From Saprospiraceae bacterium (GTDB lineage: Bacteria; Bacteroidota; Bacteroidia; Chitinophagales; Saprospiraceae), in contig JANQZX010000035.1 of NCBI GenBank assembly GCA_030728245.1, positions 17,732 through 81,731 of the forward strand: 64,000 nucleotides of DNA, read 5' to 3'. A model generated the notes under the pieces. That model worked only from the letters and a program-made list of their open reading frames with translations. It did not search any database and had not been told where the DNA came from. Below are positions 1 through 8,874 of the stretch, piece by piece. The stretch's first letter is position 1. Every line of letters starts with the position of its first letter. The position numbers were made by a program, and so were the translations under genes.

Positions 1-797
1 GAGTGGATAAAATTTCTGGAAAAATTTCCTTGAAAATCCAACAACTGGATGTGAATGTTGAAACAAAAACAAAAGACAATGTATTTGTAAAAATCAAAGT
101 ATCCGTGCAGTTTAAAGTCTTGGAGGAAAAGGCTTACGACGCATATTACAAGCTGGATAACCCTACCGAACAGATTACAGCTTATGTGTTTGATACTATT
201 CGTGCTGAAGTACCAAAATTAAGATTAGATGACGTTTTTGAAAGAAAAGATGATATCGCTGTAGCCATCCGAAGAGAACTCGAAGAAGCTATGAACACCT
301 ACGGTTATGGTATAGTTAAAGCACTGGTTACAGATATTGATCCTGATCATGCGGTTAAAAATGCAATGAATAGAATCAATGCTGCGGAAAGGGAGAAAAT
401 AGCAGCTGAATATGAGGGAGAATCAGAGCGTGTCAAAATTGTTGCTAAGGCAAGAGCTGATGCTGAAAGTAAGCGATTACATGGACAAGGTATTGCAGAT
501 CAACGCCGGGAAATTGCCAGAGGCTTAGAAGAATCTGTCCATCTTTTAAATAAGGTGGGAATCAATTCTCAGGAAGCCTCTGCATTAATTGTAGTAACAC
601 AACACTACGATACCCTGCAATCTTTAAGTGAAAAGGTGAATAGCAATCTTATTTTGTTGCCAAATAGTCCTACGACGGCAAGTGATATGTTAAACACAAC
701 CATTACGTCATTTGCTGCTTCTCACCAACTTGGAGAACAACTTAAACTTAAGAATCCAATGCCAAAATTGGAAGAAAAGATTATCTTGAAAGAATAA
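1..797 (+). CDS. SPFH/band-7 protein, HIR-like (5' truncated)
   Basis: This is the C-terminal 264 residues or so of a stomatin/prohibitin-type membrane scaffold protein. The stretch from the visible start through QQLDVNVETKTKDNVFV, DAYYKL, QITAYVFDTIRAEVPKL and LDDVFE matches the SPFH core of plant-type hypersensitive-induced-response (HIR) proteins. It is followed by the alanine/glutamate-rich helix (AAEREKIAAEYEGE) that mediates oligomerisation. Family members are about 300 residues, so roughly 40-50 N-terminal residues, including the membrane hairpin, lie left of the window. The GTG at position 3 is therefore not the real start. The likely role is a membrane-associated oligomeric scaffold; the partner is unknown. 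The family call is firm, the function is not. Confidence 0.88.
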   Translation, partial: VDKISGKISLKIQQLDVNVETKTKDNVFVKIKVSVQFKVLEEKAYDAYYKLDNPTEQITAYVFDTIRAEVPKLRLDDVFERKDDIAVAIRRELEEAMNTYGYGIVKALVTDIDPDHAVKNAMNRINAAEREKIAAEYEGESERVKIVAKARADAESKRLHGQGIADQRREIARGLEESVHLLNKVGINSQEASALIVVTQHYDTLQSLSEKVNSNLILLPNSPTTASDMLNTTITSFAASHQLGEQLKLKNPMPKLEEKIILKE

Positions 798-836
798 ATT
801 TTTGAACCGAATTATTGATTTGAAACTAATCTACTT

Positions 837-3344
837 ATGCACAAATTTATCATTACGCTAGGACTTTGTATGTTATTCATGCAGGTTCAAGCACAAGAAG
901 ATCCCTCCAAGGATCCAGCTGCTGCGGCAAAAAAGCCGGCTAAGGCAAAATCTTTTTCCGATATTATTCCAGCAGACGCTGTTACTGACGCCGGACTTTT
1001 TACCATTCACAGAGTGGGGCAAAAATACTTTTTTGAGGTTCCAAAAGTGATTTTAGGCAGAGATATTCTTGTTGCCAGCGTAATTTCCGGTCATGTAAAG
1101 GGACTAAATTTTGGAGGTGCAGGTATGCGTTCCAGACCTCAGCAAATCGTTCGCTGGTATTTACAAGACGAAAAAGTTTTATTGAAATCTGTAAGTTACG
1201 ATGCTATTGCAGATCCTTCTCTACCCGTTGCGAAAGCAGTTCAACGAAATAATTTTGAACCTATTATCATGGTCTTCGATCTCGCTACGTTATCAAAAGA
1301 TTCAAGTGCTGTCGTATTTGACGCTACAGGTTTATTTACGTCTGACATTCCTATGATTGGTCCACTTACCAAGGCTGAAAAAAGGAGTTTCGAAATACAG
1401 GCCTTAGATGCTAAGAGATCTTACGTAACCAGTATGAAAAGTTATCCTCAAAATACAGAAGTAAGGCATGTACTTACTTTTACGGGAACTAACATACCTG
1501 ATAATCAGCTGACTAATACGCTCAGCATTGAAATGAATCAATCATTTATCTTGTTACCTGAAAAGATATGGCAGCCAAGATTTTTAGATAAACGCGTAGG
1601 TTATTTTTCTCTTTCAAGAACAAACTATGGTTTAGATGAGCAGAAAGCAGCTAAACAAACTTTAATAACCCGCTGGAGGCTGGAACCCAAAGACCCTGCT
1701 GCTTATTTCAGAGGAGAATTGGTTGAACCTGTTAAACCTATTGTCTATTACATCGATCCGGGTACCCCTATGGAATGGCGTCCTTTCCTTAAGAAAGGTA
1801 TCGAAGATTGGCAGGCTGCTTTTGAAACAGCAGGTTTCAAAAATGCCATCATTGCCAAAGACCCTCCAACACCAGAAGAAGACCCGGAATGGTCTCCTGA
1901 AGATGTTCGCTACTCTGTAATACGTTATATTACCACTGATATCCAAAATGCCGTTGGCCCCCATGTCCATGACCCAAGATCAGGCGAAATCATTGAATCT
2001 GATATCTTATGGTATCATAATGTGATGAACCTACTTAGAAACTGGTTCTTCATTCAAACCGCAGCAGCTAATCCAGAGGCAAGAACGCCTAAATTCAAAC
2101 AGGAATTAATGGGTGAATTAATTCGCTTCGTTGCCGCTCATGAGGTAGGTCATACCTTAGGATTACCACATAATATGGGTTCTAGCTCTGCTTACTCCGT
2201 AGATTCCCTTCGTGCACCAGGTTTCGTTCAAAGAATGGGCGTTGCTCCTTCTATTATGGATTATGCCCGTTTTAATTATGTAGCTCAACCACAGGACAAA
2301 GGTGCAGGTTTTTACGCAGCCGTCGGTCCTTATGATAAATGGTCTATTGAATGGGGATACAGACTAATCAAAGATGCCAGTGATCCAGAAAAAGAGAAAC
2401 CTACCCTGAATTCATGGATTCTTAATAAAGCGGGTAATCCAATTTACCGCTATGGTCAACAGCAGTTTAATACTATTGATCCAAGTGGTCAGACAGAAGA
2501 TATTGGCGATGATGCTATAAAAGCTTCTGATCTTGGCATTGAGAACTTAAAGGTCCTTACCAGTAAACTCGTAGATTGGACTGTAAAACCAGGTGAAGAT
2601 TTTTCTGAACTTACCGAACTATATACCAACATGGCGGGACAATTTCGCCGTTACATGGGTCACGTTGTAAATAATATAGGTGGTACCTACGAATATGACA
2701 AAACGGGAGAACAAAAAGGTCCTGTTTATGTAAACGTTGCCCGTGAAAAACAAGTTAGAGCGATGCAATTCTTCGATCGCCAGTTGTTTACGACTCCTTA
2801 CTGGATGATTAATAACGAAATTCTTGGCAAAATTGAGGGATCTGGTACAATGGACAGGATAAGATCTCTTCAAACTTCTACACTAAGCGCGCTCTTTGCC
2901 CAGGATAGAATGAAAAGATTGTCAGAACAGGCAGCATTACAAGGTAAAAAAGCATATAGCTTAAGTGACCTGTTTTTCGATAGTAAAAAAATGATTTTCA
3001 GAGAGTTAGACTTACATACTGTACCTGATCCATATAGAAGAAATCTTCACAGAGCATTCCTTGATAAGTTGGCAAGCCTTCTTACGATGGATAATATGGA
3101 TGTGTCACAATCTGATATAAGTTCGTTGGCAAGACTAACCGTTAGTCAGGTAAAAATGGCTGCAACGAGAGAATCTGCTTCGACAACAGATGCAACAACA
3201 AAAGCGCACTATCTAGACTTGGCACAACGTGCTACCTTAATTTTAAGCGGAGAATATCCTAAACCAGCTTCTCCTCTTATTGGAAGAATGCCTTCATTTG
3301 AATTACAAATGAAAGGTTGCTGGGATAATTCCTTAGAGGAATAA
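837..3344 (+). CDS. Secreted zinc-dependent metalloprotease (DUF5117/DUF4953 type)
   Basis: An 835-residue exported protease. It starts with a signal peptide (MHKFIITLGLCMLFMQVQAQ) and a Lys/Ala-rich linker. The metzincin zinc motif HEVGHTLGLPH gives ligands His435, His439 and His445 with catalytic Glu436. A Met-turn (SIMDYARF, Met474) follows about 30 residues later, as expected. The long N-terminal half corresponds to the DUF5117/DUF5118 region and the C-terminal part to DUF4953, a layout common in Bacteroidota. It probably acts in the periplasm or outside the cell on proteins or peptides; the substrate is unknown. It stands 40 bp after the SPFH gene and ends just before a strong terminator. 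Confidence 0.92.
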   Translation: MHKFIITLGLCMLFMQVQAQEDPSKDPAAAAKKPAKAKSFSDIIPADAVTDAGLFTIHRVGQKYFFEVPKVILGRDILVASVISGHVKGLNFGGAGMRSRPQQIVRWYLQDEKVLLKSVSYDAIADPSLPVAKAVQRNNFEPIIMVFDLATLSKDSSAVVFDATGLFTSDIPMIGPLTKAEKRSFEIQALDAKRSYVTSMKSYPQNTEVRHVLTFTGTNIPDNQLTNTLSIEMNQSFILLPEKIWQPRFLDKRVGYFSLSRTNYGLDEQKAAKQTLITRWRLEPKDPAAYFRGELVEPVKPIVYYIDPGTPMEWRPFLKKGIEDWQAAFETAGFKNAIIAKDPPTPEEDPEWSPEDVRYSVIRYITTDIQNAVGPHVHDPRSGEIIESDILWYHNVMNLLRNWFFIQTAAANPEARTPKFKQELMGELIRFVAAHEVGHTLGLPHNMGSSSAYSVDSLRAPGFVQRMGVAPSIMDYARFNYVAQPQDKGAGFYAAVGPYDKWSIEWGYRLIKDASDPEKEKPTLNSWILNKAGNPIYRYGQQQFNTIDPSGQTEDIGDDAIKASDLGIENLKVLTSKLVDWTVKPGEDFSELTELYTNMAGQFRRYMGHVVNNIGGTYEYDKTGEQKGPVYVNVAREKQVRAMQFFDRQLFTTPYWMINNEILGKIEGSGTMDRIRSLQTSTLSALFAQDRMKRLSEQAALQGKKAYSLSDLFFDSKKMIFRELDLHTVPDPYRRNLHRAFLDKLASLLTMDNMDVSQSDISSLARLTVSQVKMAATRESASTTDATTKAHYLDLAQRATLILSGEYPKPASPLIGRMPSFELQMKGCWDNSLEE

Positions 3345-3360
3345 GTTATTCAATCTAAGA

Positions 3361-3397
3361 AAAGCCCATTTGATTAAGTTCAAATGGGCTTTTTTAT
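3361..3397 (+). terminator. Rho-independent terminator after the metalloprotease
   Basis: A 13-bp perfect stem (3361-3373 pairing with 3380-3392) with a 6-nt loop runs into a T-rich tract. It lies between convergent genes and its left arm begins with A residues, so it may also serve the minus-strand TetR gene, with a weaker U-tract. Confidence 0.9.
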
Positions 3398-4012
3398 TTA
3401 AAACTGAGCTCTAACCTTTATTTCTTTGAATTTTTCCATTCCTAAGGAAGTGAAGTGAGGCGTAAATATCTGCCATATAATCGCCAAGAATTCTTCTTTG
3501 CTTAAGGCATAATCTGTTTCCCGAAGCAGCGTATCTTGTACGGACCAACTCGCAAGAAACAACCACATTTTAACGGCAATTCTCTTGTGATTGTGATCGC
3601 TTGAATCTTCATGACAAATACCCTGTTGAGCCCAAACAGAAAGTTGATTAATCATGTCCTCTATTCTTGAACCCACCAATGTTTTTCTTAATCTTGCAAA
3701 TTCCGGATAATGGGAAATAAACAAATGAATATCTCTGGTAATAAATCCATATTTTTCCTGAACCATAGGCACTCTTTCAAAAACAGAATGCAAGTCGCTT
3801 AAATCAAATGGAATCCGGGGAAGATGACTAATTTCCAACATCATCTGATGATTAAGTTCTTCCATTAAATCGTTCCAACGGGGAAAATAATAGGTAACAT
3901 TTCCAACGCTCATGTCAAGGGCGTCGGCTATCTCTCGCATACTTACATTCGGAATACCCTTCTCATTTAATAAATCAATAGCCTTATATATTATTCTTTC
4001 CCGGGTTTTCAT
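3398..4012 (-). CDS. TetR/AcrR family transcriptional regulator
   Basis: A 204-residue regulator. Residues 1-50 form the TetR helix-turn-helix (ISMREIADALDMSVGNVTYYF-like; here VSMREIADALDMS then VGNVTYYFP). The C-terminal two thirds are helical and resemble the ligand/dimerisation domain of the PF13972-type TetR regulators. It is divergent from the PLP decarboxylase at 4083 with only 70 bp between the starts. That gap holds a near-perfect palindrome (4041-4062) covering the -7 boxes of both genes, so autoregulation and control of the decarboxylase is the natural hypothesis. The inducer cannot be told from sequence. Confidence 0.88.
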   Translation of the reverse strand: MKTRERIIYKAIDLLNEKGIPNVSMREIADALDMSVGNVTYYFPRWNDLMEELNHQMMLEISHLPRIPFDLSDLHSVFERVPMVQEKYGFITRDIHLFISHYPEFARLRKTLVGSRIEDMINQLSVWAQQGICHEDSSDHNHKRIAVKMWLFLASWSVQDTLLRETDYALSKEEFLAIIWQIFTPHFTSLGMEKFKEIKVRAQF

Positions 4013-4040
4013 TGTAAAAGTTGAATAGCAAAATCATTTG

Positions 4041-4062
4041 CGCGAAATTACTTAATTTTGCG
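4041..4062. promoter_or_regulatory. Candidate TetR operator / divergent promoter palindrome
   Basis: Half-sites CGCGAAATTA and TAATTTTGCG are separated by CT and are inverted copies with 9 of 10 positions matching. The right half contains the plus-strand -7 box TAATTTTG (4053-4060) for the decarboxylase. The left half read on the minus strand gives TAATTTCG, one mismatch from a -7 box for the regulator. It could be an operator, two back-to-back promoters, or both. Confidence 0.5.
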
Positions 4063-4082
4063 ACATCAAAAAATAAAATTCG

Positions 4083-5534
4083 ATGAACGAAACATTAGAT
4101 CCTTCTAATTGGGATGAAATGAGGCAGTTAGGACACCTTATGGTAGATGATATGATTTCGTATTTATCGACCATAAGAGATCAACCCGTTTGGCGTCCAA
4201 TACCCGACGAGGTCAAAGAAACTTTTAATACCAGCATACCACATAATCCAACGAATTCTTTAGCTGTTTACGACGATTTTAAAAAAAATATACTTCCCTA
4301 TAATAAAGGAAATGTGCATCCCCGCTTTTTTGCTTTCGTTCAGGGAACAGGCACCCCAATGGGTGTTTTTGCCGAAATGCTGGCCGCAGCCATGAATCCC
4401 AATCTCGCTATTGGTGAACATGCTGCCATGTACGTTGAAGGTCAGGTTTTAGATTGGTTCAAGGAATTTCTTGGCTATCCGGCCGATGCCTCTGGTATTT
4501 TGCTGAGCGGTGGTTCCATGGCAAATTTTACCGCCTTAAATGTGGCCCGAAACAATATTTTGCCAGAAAATATCAGAAAATCAGGTTTGCATGCCGTTGA
4601 AAAACAACTTGTAGCATATTGCTCAACAGAATCTCATAGTTGTATTCAAAAATCTATCGAGGCCTTAGGAATTGGAACAGATAACCTTCGGAAAATTCCT
4701 GTAAATGAATCCTTTCAAATTGATGTCACAGCCTTAAAAAAACAAATACAAATAGATAAAGAAAATAATTTATTACCATTTTGTATTATTGGAAATGCAG
4801 GAACAGTAAACACAGGTGCCATAGATCCTCTGGACGAATTACTCGCTATTTGTAAAAGTGAAAAAATATGGTTTCACGTGGACGGTGCCTTTGGTGCTTT
4901 AGCTAAAGTAGTTCCCACTCTATCTGCTGCCTTAAAACCTATCGAGGAAGCGGATTCCGTCGCTTTCGATCTTCATAAATGGATGTATATGCCCTATGAA
5001 GCAGGTTGTGTGTTAATAAAAAATAAAAAAGCACACAGAGATACCTTTGCTTTAAATCCTTCCTATTTACATACAGATCCAGGCGGTTTAGCCGGAGGGC
5101 CGGAACCATTTAATAATTTCGGCATTGAACTTTCCAGAGGATTTAAGGCTTTAAAAGTATGGATGAGCATAAAAGAACTTGGAAGCCTCGCCTACATCAG
5201 AATGATTGAAAAAAATTGTGTGCAATGTCAATATCTGGGGTCTCTAATTAGTAGTCACCCACCTTTACAGTTAATGACCCCTGTGTCTATGAATATCGTT
5301 TGCTACCGGTTTCAATTTCCAACAGATGATTTAACAGTACAGAATAATAAGAATAAAAAATTACTCCTCGAATTACAAAATCAAGGCATTGCAGCCCCTT
5401 CTTCGACCATTCTAAATGGTCATTTTGTTATACGAGTGGCTAATGTGAACCAGAGAAGTCAACAAATTGATTTTGATATTTTAGTAAGGGAATCTTTGAG
5501 AATTGGACAAGATATATCCAATAATTTACTCTAA
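4083..5534 (+). CDS. PLP-dependent group II decarboxylase (aromatic-L-amino-acid decarboxylase-like)
   Basis: A 483-residue pyridoxal-phosphate enzyme of the DDC/GAD class. Visible hallmarks are the GILLSGGSMANFTAL phosphate-binding region, HVDGAFGAL with Asp267 (contacts the pyridine nitrogen), and DLHKWMY with Lys299 as the Schiff-base lysine. The N-terminal region (NVHPRFFAFVQG, then MNPNLAIGEHAAMYVE) matches the aromatic amino acid decarboxylase branch rather than glutamate decarboxylase. The substrate is probably Trp, Tyr, Phe or a relative, but related Bacteroidota proteins are also annotated only as aspartate aminotransferase family. It is divergent from a TetR gene and only 14 bp ahead of mnmA, so it may share its transcript. 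Confidence 0.85.
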   Translation: MNETLDPSNWDEMRQLGHLMVDDMISYLSTIRDQPVWRPIPDEVKETFNTSIPHNPTNSLAVYDDFKKNILPYNKGNVHPRFFAFVQGTGTPMGVFAEMLAAAMNPNLAIGEHAAMYVEGQVLDWFKEFLGYPADASGILLSGGSMANFTALNVARNNILPENIRKSGLHAVEKQLVAYCSTESHSCIQKSIEALGIGTDNLRKIPVNESFQIDVTALKKQIQIDKENNLLPFCIIGNAGTVNTGAIDPLDELLAICKSEKIWFHVDGAFGALAKVVPTLSAALKPIEEADSVAFDLHKWMYMPYEAGCVLIKNKKAHRDTFALNPSYLHTDPGGLAGGPEPFNNFGIELSRGFKALKVWMSIKELGSLAYIRMIEKNCVQCQYLGSLISSHPPLQLMTPVSMNIVCYRFQFPTDDLTVQNNKNKKLLLELQNQGIAAPSSTILNGHFVIRVANVNQRSQQIDFDILVRESLRIGQDISNNLL

Positions 5535-5548
5535 ATAATCGTGGAATT

Positions 5549-6667
5549 ATGAGCAAAATGGGAAAAGTTTTAGTGGCAATGAGTGGAGGTATCGATAGTA
5601 CGGTAACTGCCATTTTATTACACGAAATGGGGTATGAGGTTGTTGGAATTACAATGAAAACATGGGATTATGCGCAGTCGGGCGGCAGTAAAAAGGAAAC
5701 AGGGTGTTGTAGCCTCGATTCAATAAACGATGCCAGACAAGTGGCCGTTGATATGGGTTTCCACCATTTTATTCTGGATATTAGAGATGAATTTGGCGAT
5801 TATGTTATTGATAATTTCGTGGACGAATACATGGCTGGAAGAACCCCCAATCCCTGTGTATTGTGTAATACTCACATTAAATGGAATGCATTGCTCAAAA
5901 GAGCCAAAGCCCTCGATTGTGAAACCATAGCAACGGGACACTATGCAAAAATCAATAAAAACGATGACCGATACTATATCTCTAAAAGCAAAGACGCAAA
6001 CAAAGATCAATCTTATGTTTTATGGGGCTTAACTCAGTCTGCCTTGGCAATGAGCCAATTTCCATTAGGCGATTTAACGAAGCCGGAAGTTAGACAACTT
6101 GCTCACGACGCTGGATATACCGATTTAGCAAAAAAAGGGGAAAGCTATGAAATCTGTTTTGTCCCCGATAATGACTATCGCAATTTCCTCCGAAGAAAAG
6201 TAGATGGACTGGATGATTTGGTAAAGGGAGGACATTTCGTAGATAAAACAGGTAAAATATTAGGTAAACATGAAGGCTACCCATTTTTTACTATAGGTCA
6301 AAGAAAAGGGCTGGGAATGGCCTTTGGACAACCTATGTTTGTTTCAGAAATACGTCCCAATGAAAACGAGGTAGTTCTTGGCCCCGTTGAAGAATTGACA
6401 AGAAATGGATTAAAAGTCAGGCAACCAAATCTTCAAAAATATGCTTCAATTTCCCCTGATCTGGAAGTTATTACAAAAGTAAGATACAAAGATACAGGTA
6501 CCCTGGGAATTCTAAACTGGACCGATGAGCAATTACTGGGCATCGAATTTTTAGCCCCGGTAAATGGCATTGCTCCCGGGCAATCTGCCGTTTTTTATGA
6601 AGGTGACGATGTCGTAGGGGGTGGAATTATTCACAGTAGTTATTTACCAAAAATGGATGTACAATGA
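5549..6667 (+). CDS. mnmA: tRNA-specific 2-thiouridylase MnmA
   Basis: Installs the sulfur of 2-thiouridine at position 34 of Lys, Glu and Gln tRNAs. The 372-residue protein has the ATP-binding PP-loop (AMSGGIDST), the catalytic Cys103 in NPCVLCN and the second Cys203 in YEICFVPD, all as expected. An internal Met (fourth codon, MGKVLVAMSGG) is an alternative start of equal plausibility. The stop codon overlaps the rimM start by 4 nt (ATGA), so the two are translationally coupled: a tRNA-modification gene paired with a 16S rRNA-processing factor. The family length is normal and nothing is missing. Confidence 0.97.
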   Translation: MSKMGKVLVAMSGGIDSTVTAILLHEMGYEVVGITMKTWDYAQSGGSKKETGCCSLDSINDARQVAVDMGFHHFILDIRDEFGDYVIDNFVDEYMAGRTPNPCVLCNTHIKWNALLKRAKALDCETIATGHYAKINKNDDRYYISKSKDANKDQSYVLWGLTQSALAMSQFPLGDLTKPEVRQLAHDAGYTDLAKKGESYEICFVPDNDYRNFLRRKVDGLDDLVKGGHFVDKTGKILGKHEGYPFFTIGQRKGLGMAFGQPMFVSEIRPNENEVVLGPVEELTRNGLKVRQPNLQKYASISPDLEVITKVRYKDTGTLGILNWTDEQLLGIEFLAPVNGIAPGQSAVFYEGDDVVGGGIIHSSYLPKMDVQ

Positions 6668-7179
6668 TTGAAATAGGAAAATGTGGAAAGCCCCACGGGC
6701 TAAACGGTACGTTAAAATGCCAGATAGATGAAAGATACCTGGATGATGTGCTTCAGGCAAAGGCGATATTTATTGGCGTGGGCGCTAACCCAATTCCCTA
6801 TTTTATTGAATCTGCGAGAGAAGGTAATAGCTTTTTAGTAAAATTAGAAGATGTTAATTCTAAAGAAGATGCAGAGACCTTAGCACATAAACCTATTTTC
6901 CTGAGAGAAGAAGATTTGATGGAACATGAGGAAGAGGAGGAGGATGAATTCAGCGACGATCGGTATGAAAAATGGATTGGATATACCATTATTGATGAAG
7001 AAATGGGCCTAATAGGAAAAATAGACCAAATACTGAGTTTGCCCGGGCATTTTACTGCATTAACAATGCATGACGAAAAAGAAGTACTTATTCCACTTCA
7101 TGAAAGCCTGATAGTAAGAATTAATAAAGAAAAAAAAGAATTGGTTTTTAACTTACCATCAGGCTTATTAAACCTTTGA
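6664..7179 (+). CDS. rimM: Ribosome maturation factor RimM
   Basis: Assists 30S head assembly with S19 and 16S rRNA processing. The 171 residues show the N-terminal RimM barrel (IGKCGKPHGLNGTLKC) and the PRC-barrel C-terminal domain (IGYTIIDEEMGLIGKI to LIPLHESLIVRI). A strongly acidic linker (EHEEEEEDEFSDD) separates the two domains; RimM linkers vary but this one is unusually acidic. It starts within the mnmA stop codon and ends 5 bp before the convergent amidohydrolase stop, so there is no room for a separate terminator. Confidence 0.95.
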   Translation: MIEIGKCGKPHGLNGTLKCQIDERYLDDVLQAKAIFIGVGANPIPYFIESAREGNSFLVKLEDVNSKEDAETLAHKPIFLREEDLMEHEEEEEDEFSDDRYEKWIGYTIIDEEMGLIGKIDQILSLPGHFTALTMHDEKEVLIPLHESLIVRINKEKKELVFNLPSGLLNL

Positions 7180-7184
7180 TTCAT

Positions 7185-8768
7185 TTATTTTTTCGAATCT
7201 CCTGGTTGTTTTATTTCGTAATCTTCTTTTTCCTTTGCTACTTTAACCATTTTCTTAACATCGTCAAGAAGTTTCTTTGCATCATAGATAATACCGTCCT
7301 TGATAGTATATCTCACTCCACCTACTCTGATAATTTCGTTATTATCATTTAATTTAATGGCACCCATGCCATAAAGAACTTGTAGATTTTCGAGTGGATT
7401 TTCGTCAACAATCAACATATCTGCGAACTTACCTACTTCTATGCTACCCAATTTATCAGCAACGCCTAAGGCTTCTGCACCATTTAAAGTAGCAGAACGA
7501 ATGATTTCGAGAGGATGAAAGCCAGCTTCTCTTAATAATTCCAACTCTCTAATAAAAGCGAAACCATAGAGTTGAAAAATAAACCCCGAATCAGAACCGG
7601 CTGTTACGCGCCCTCCTCTATTCTTAAATTCTTGTAAAAAGGTCATCCATAATTTATAATTTTCTTTCCAGGCGACCTCTTGTTCTGTTCCCCAGCTATG
7701 CCAGTAGGAACCGTGGGAAATTCTGCTCGGCAAATAAAATCGCCAAAGAGAAGGAAGCGTGAATTCCTCATGCCATTCCGCACGACGTGCGCGCATTAAA
7801 TCTCTGTTTGCCTCATAAATATTAAAAGTAGGATCTATGGTAAAATCAAGGGCAATAAGTTCATCCATCACTTTGTTCCAATGATCAGAAAAGGGGGCTG
7901 CCGCTTGTTTCCAGAGATTTCCAGCACCTTCAAAACGATGTTGTTCGTTCTGGTAGTTATAATTTAGGGGATAATTCTGAACGGTTCTGTCATTAAATAA
8001 AGCCTCAGGCAGTCCATACCAGTGTTCCATAGTGGTCAAACCAGCTCTGGCCGATTTTAAAACATTCCAGCGAGCGACATCCATTTGTGCATGATGACAA
8101 GCTGAACGCAAGCCAATTCTTTTATTTTCCCTCAGCGCGGCATCCATAATTTCAGGCGCTGCACCAAAAAATTTAATCCCATCAGCCCCTTTGGCTGCAT
8201 TATCATTTACCCATTCAATCGCCTGAGCTGGGGTAGTGATTGGATTTTTGGCACCTGAACCAAAAGCATTATAAACAAATAGTCGGGGCGCCGTAATCTC
8301 GTTTGCCAGGCTAAGTTTTTTATGCCTTAATGTCCAATCGAGACCATTTCCGGCGGCGGGATCGCGAACGGTAGTTATACCATGCCCCATCCATAGCTTA
8401 AAAACATATTCACCTCCAGCACCTTGAGCCGCTCCACCGCTATGTCCGTGCATGTCAATCAAGCCAGGAAGTAAGAATTTACCCGTACCATCGAGTTCTC
8501 TTCCCCCCTCCTTTAAGACCGGTCTATTTTTCTCTGGAATGGGAACGCCAGGATAACCAACTACACTTACTTGCTTTATTAAATTATTTTCTACTACTAT
8601 GTCAACCGGGCCAATAGGCGGTGCCCCATTACCGTTAATTAAGGTAATCCCTCTAATAATTAATTGATTATAAGGTCCCTCACCTTCTTTTACTTTCGGA
8701 GCGTCTGCAATTTGACCAAATGAAAAAAAGAATAGTGATGAAAAAACTATGATTAATAAAAGTCTCAT
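7185..8768 (-). CDS. Secreted amidohydrolase family protein
   Basis: A 527-residue exported metal-dependent hydrolase. After a signal peptide (MRLLLIIVFSSLFFFSFGQ) comes the family entry motif LLPGLIDMHGHSGG, with Asp105, His107 and His109 supplying the metal site. Further conserved points are IKFFG (candidate bridging Lys), ACHHAQMD, TMEHWYG and the catalytic Asp in TAGSDSGF. The C-terminal LGVADKLGSIEVGKFADMLI is the usual beta-sandwich closing motif. Substrate is unresolved; relatives include imidazolonepropionase-like and Xaa-Pro dipeptidase-like hydrolases. It has its own divergent promoter, with a TTG-N19-TATATTTG match, facing the LysE gene. Confidence 0.88.
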   Translation of the reverse strand: MRLLLIIVFSSLFFFSFGQIADAPKVKEGEGPYNQLIIRGITLINGNGAPPIGPVDIVVENNLIKQVSVVGYPGVPIPEKNRPVLKEGGRELDGTGKFLLPGLIDMHGHSGGAAQGAGGEYVFKLWMGHGITTVRDPAAGNGLDWTLRHKKLSLANEITAPRLFVYNAFGSGAKNPITTPAQAIEWVNDNAAKGADGIKFFGAAPEIMDAALRENKRIGLRSACHHAQMDVARWNVLKSARAGLTTMEHWYGLPEALFNDRTVQNYPLNYNYQNEQHRFEGAGNLWKQAAAPFSDHWNKVMDELIALDFTIDPTFNIYEANRDLMRARRAEWHEEFTLPSLWRFYLPSRISHGSYWHSWGTEQEVAWKENYKLWMTFLQEFKNRGGRVTAGSDSGFIFQLYGFAFIRELELLREAGFHPLEIIRSATLNGAEALGVADKLGSIEVGKFADMLIVDENPLENLQVLYGMGAIKLNDNNEIIRVGGVRYTIKDGIIYDAKKLLDDVKKMVKVAKEKEDYEIKQPGDSKK

Positions 8769-8804
8769 GTTTATTTTTTTAAATGATTATCCATTCCCTT
8801 ATTC

Positions 8805-8834
8805 CAAATATAACTCATTTTTCGGTTAATTCAA
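8805..8834 (-). promoter_or_regulatory. Bacteroidota-type promoter for the amidohydrolase
   Basis: On the minus strand TTG (8832-8834) is followed by a 19-nt spacer and TATATTTG (8805-8812), fitting the phylum consensus of a -33 TTG element and a -7 TAnnTTTG box. The predicted 5' UTR is about 30 nt. Confidence 0.65.
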
Positions 8835-8850
8835 TTCCCCTTTTTTAAGT

Positions 8851-8858
8851 TATATTTG
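8851..8858 (+). promoter_or_regulatory. -7 box (TATATTTG) for the LysE-like gene
   Basis: A perfect TAnnTTTG ends 16 nt before the ATG at 8875. No convincing -33 TTTG is seen. The short leader agrees with the chosen start. Confidence 0.5.
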
Positions 8859-8874
8859 TAAATATTTTATTTTT

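Noticed and set aside
1662-1970. 102-codon minus-strand frame inside the metalloprotease
   Set aside because: A shadow frame; the plus-strand protein is continuous with all zinc-site motifs.
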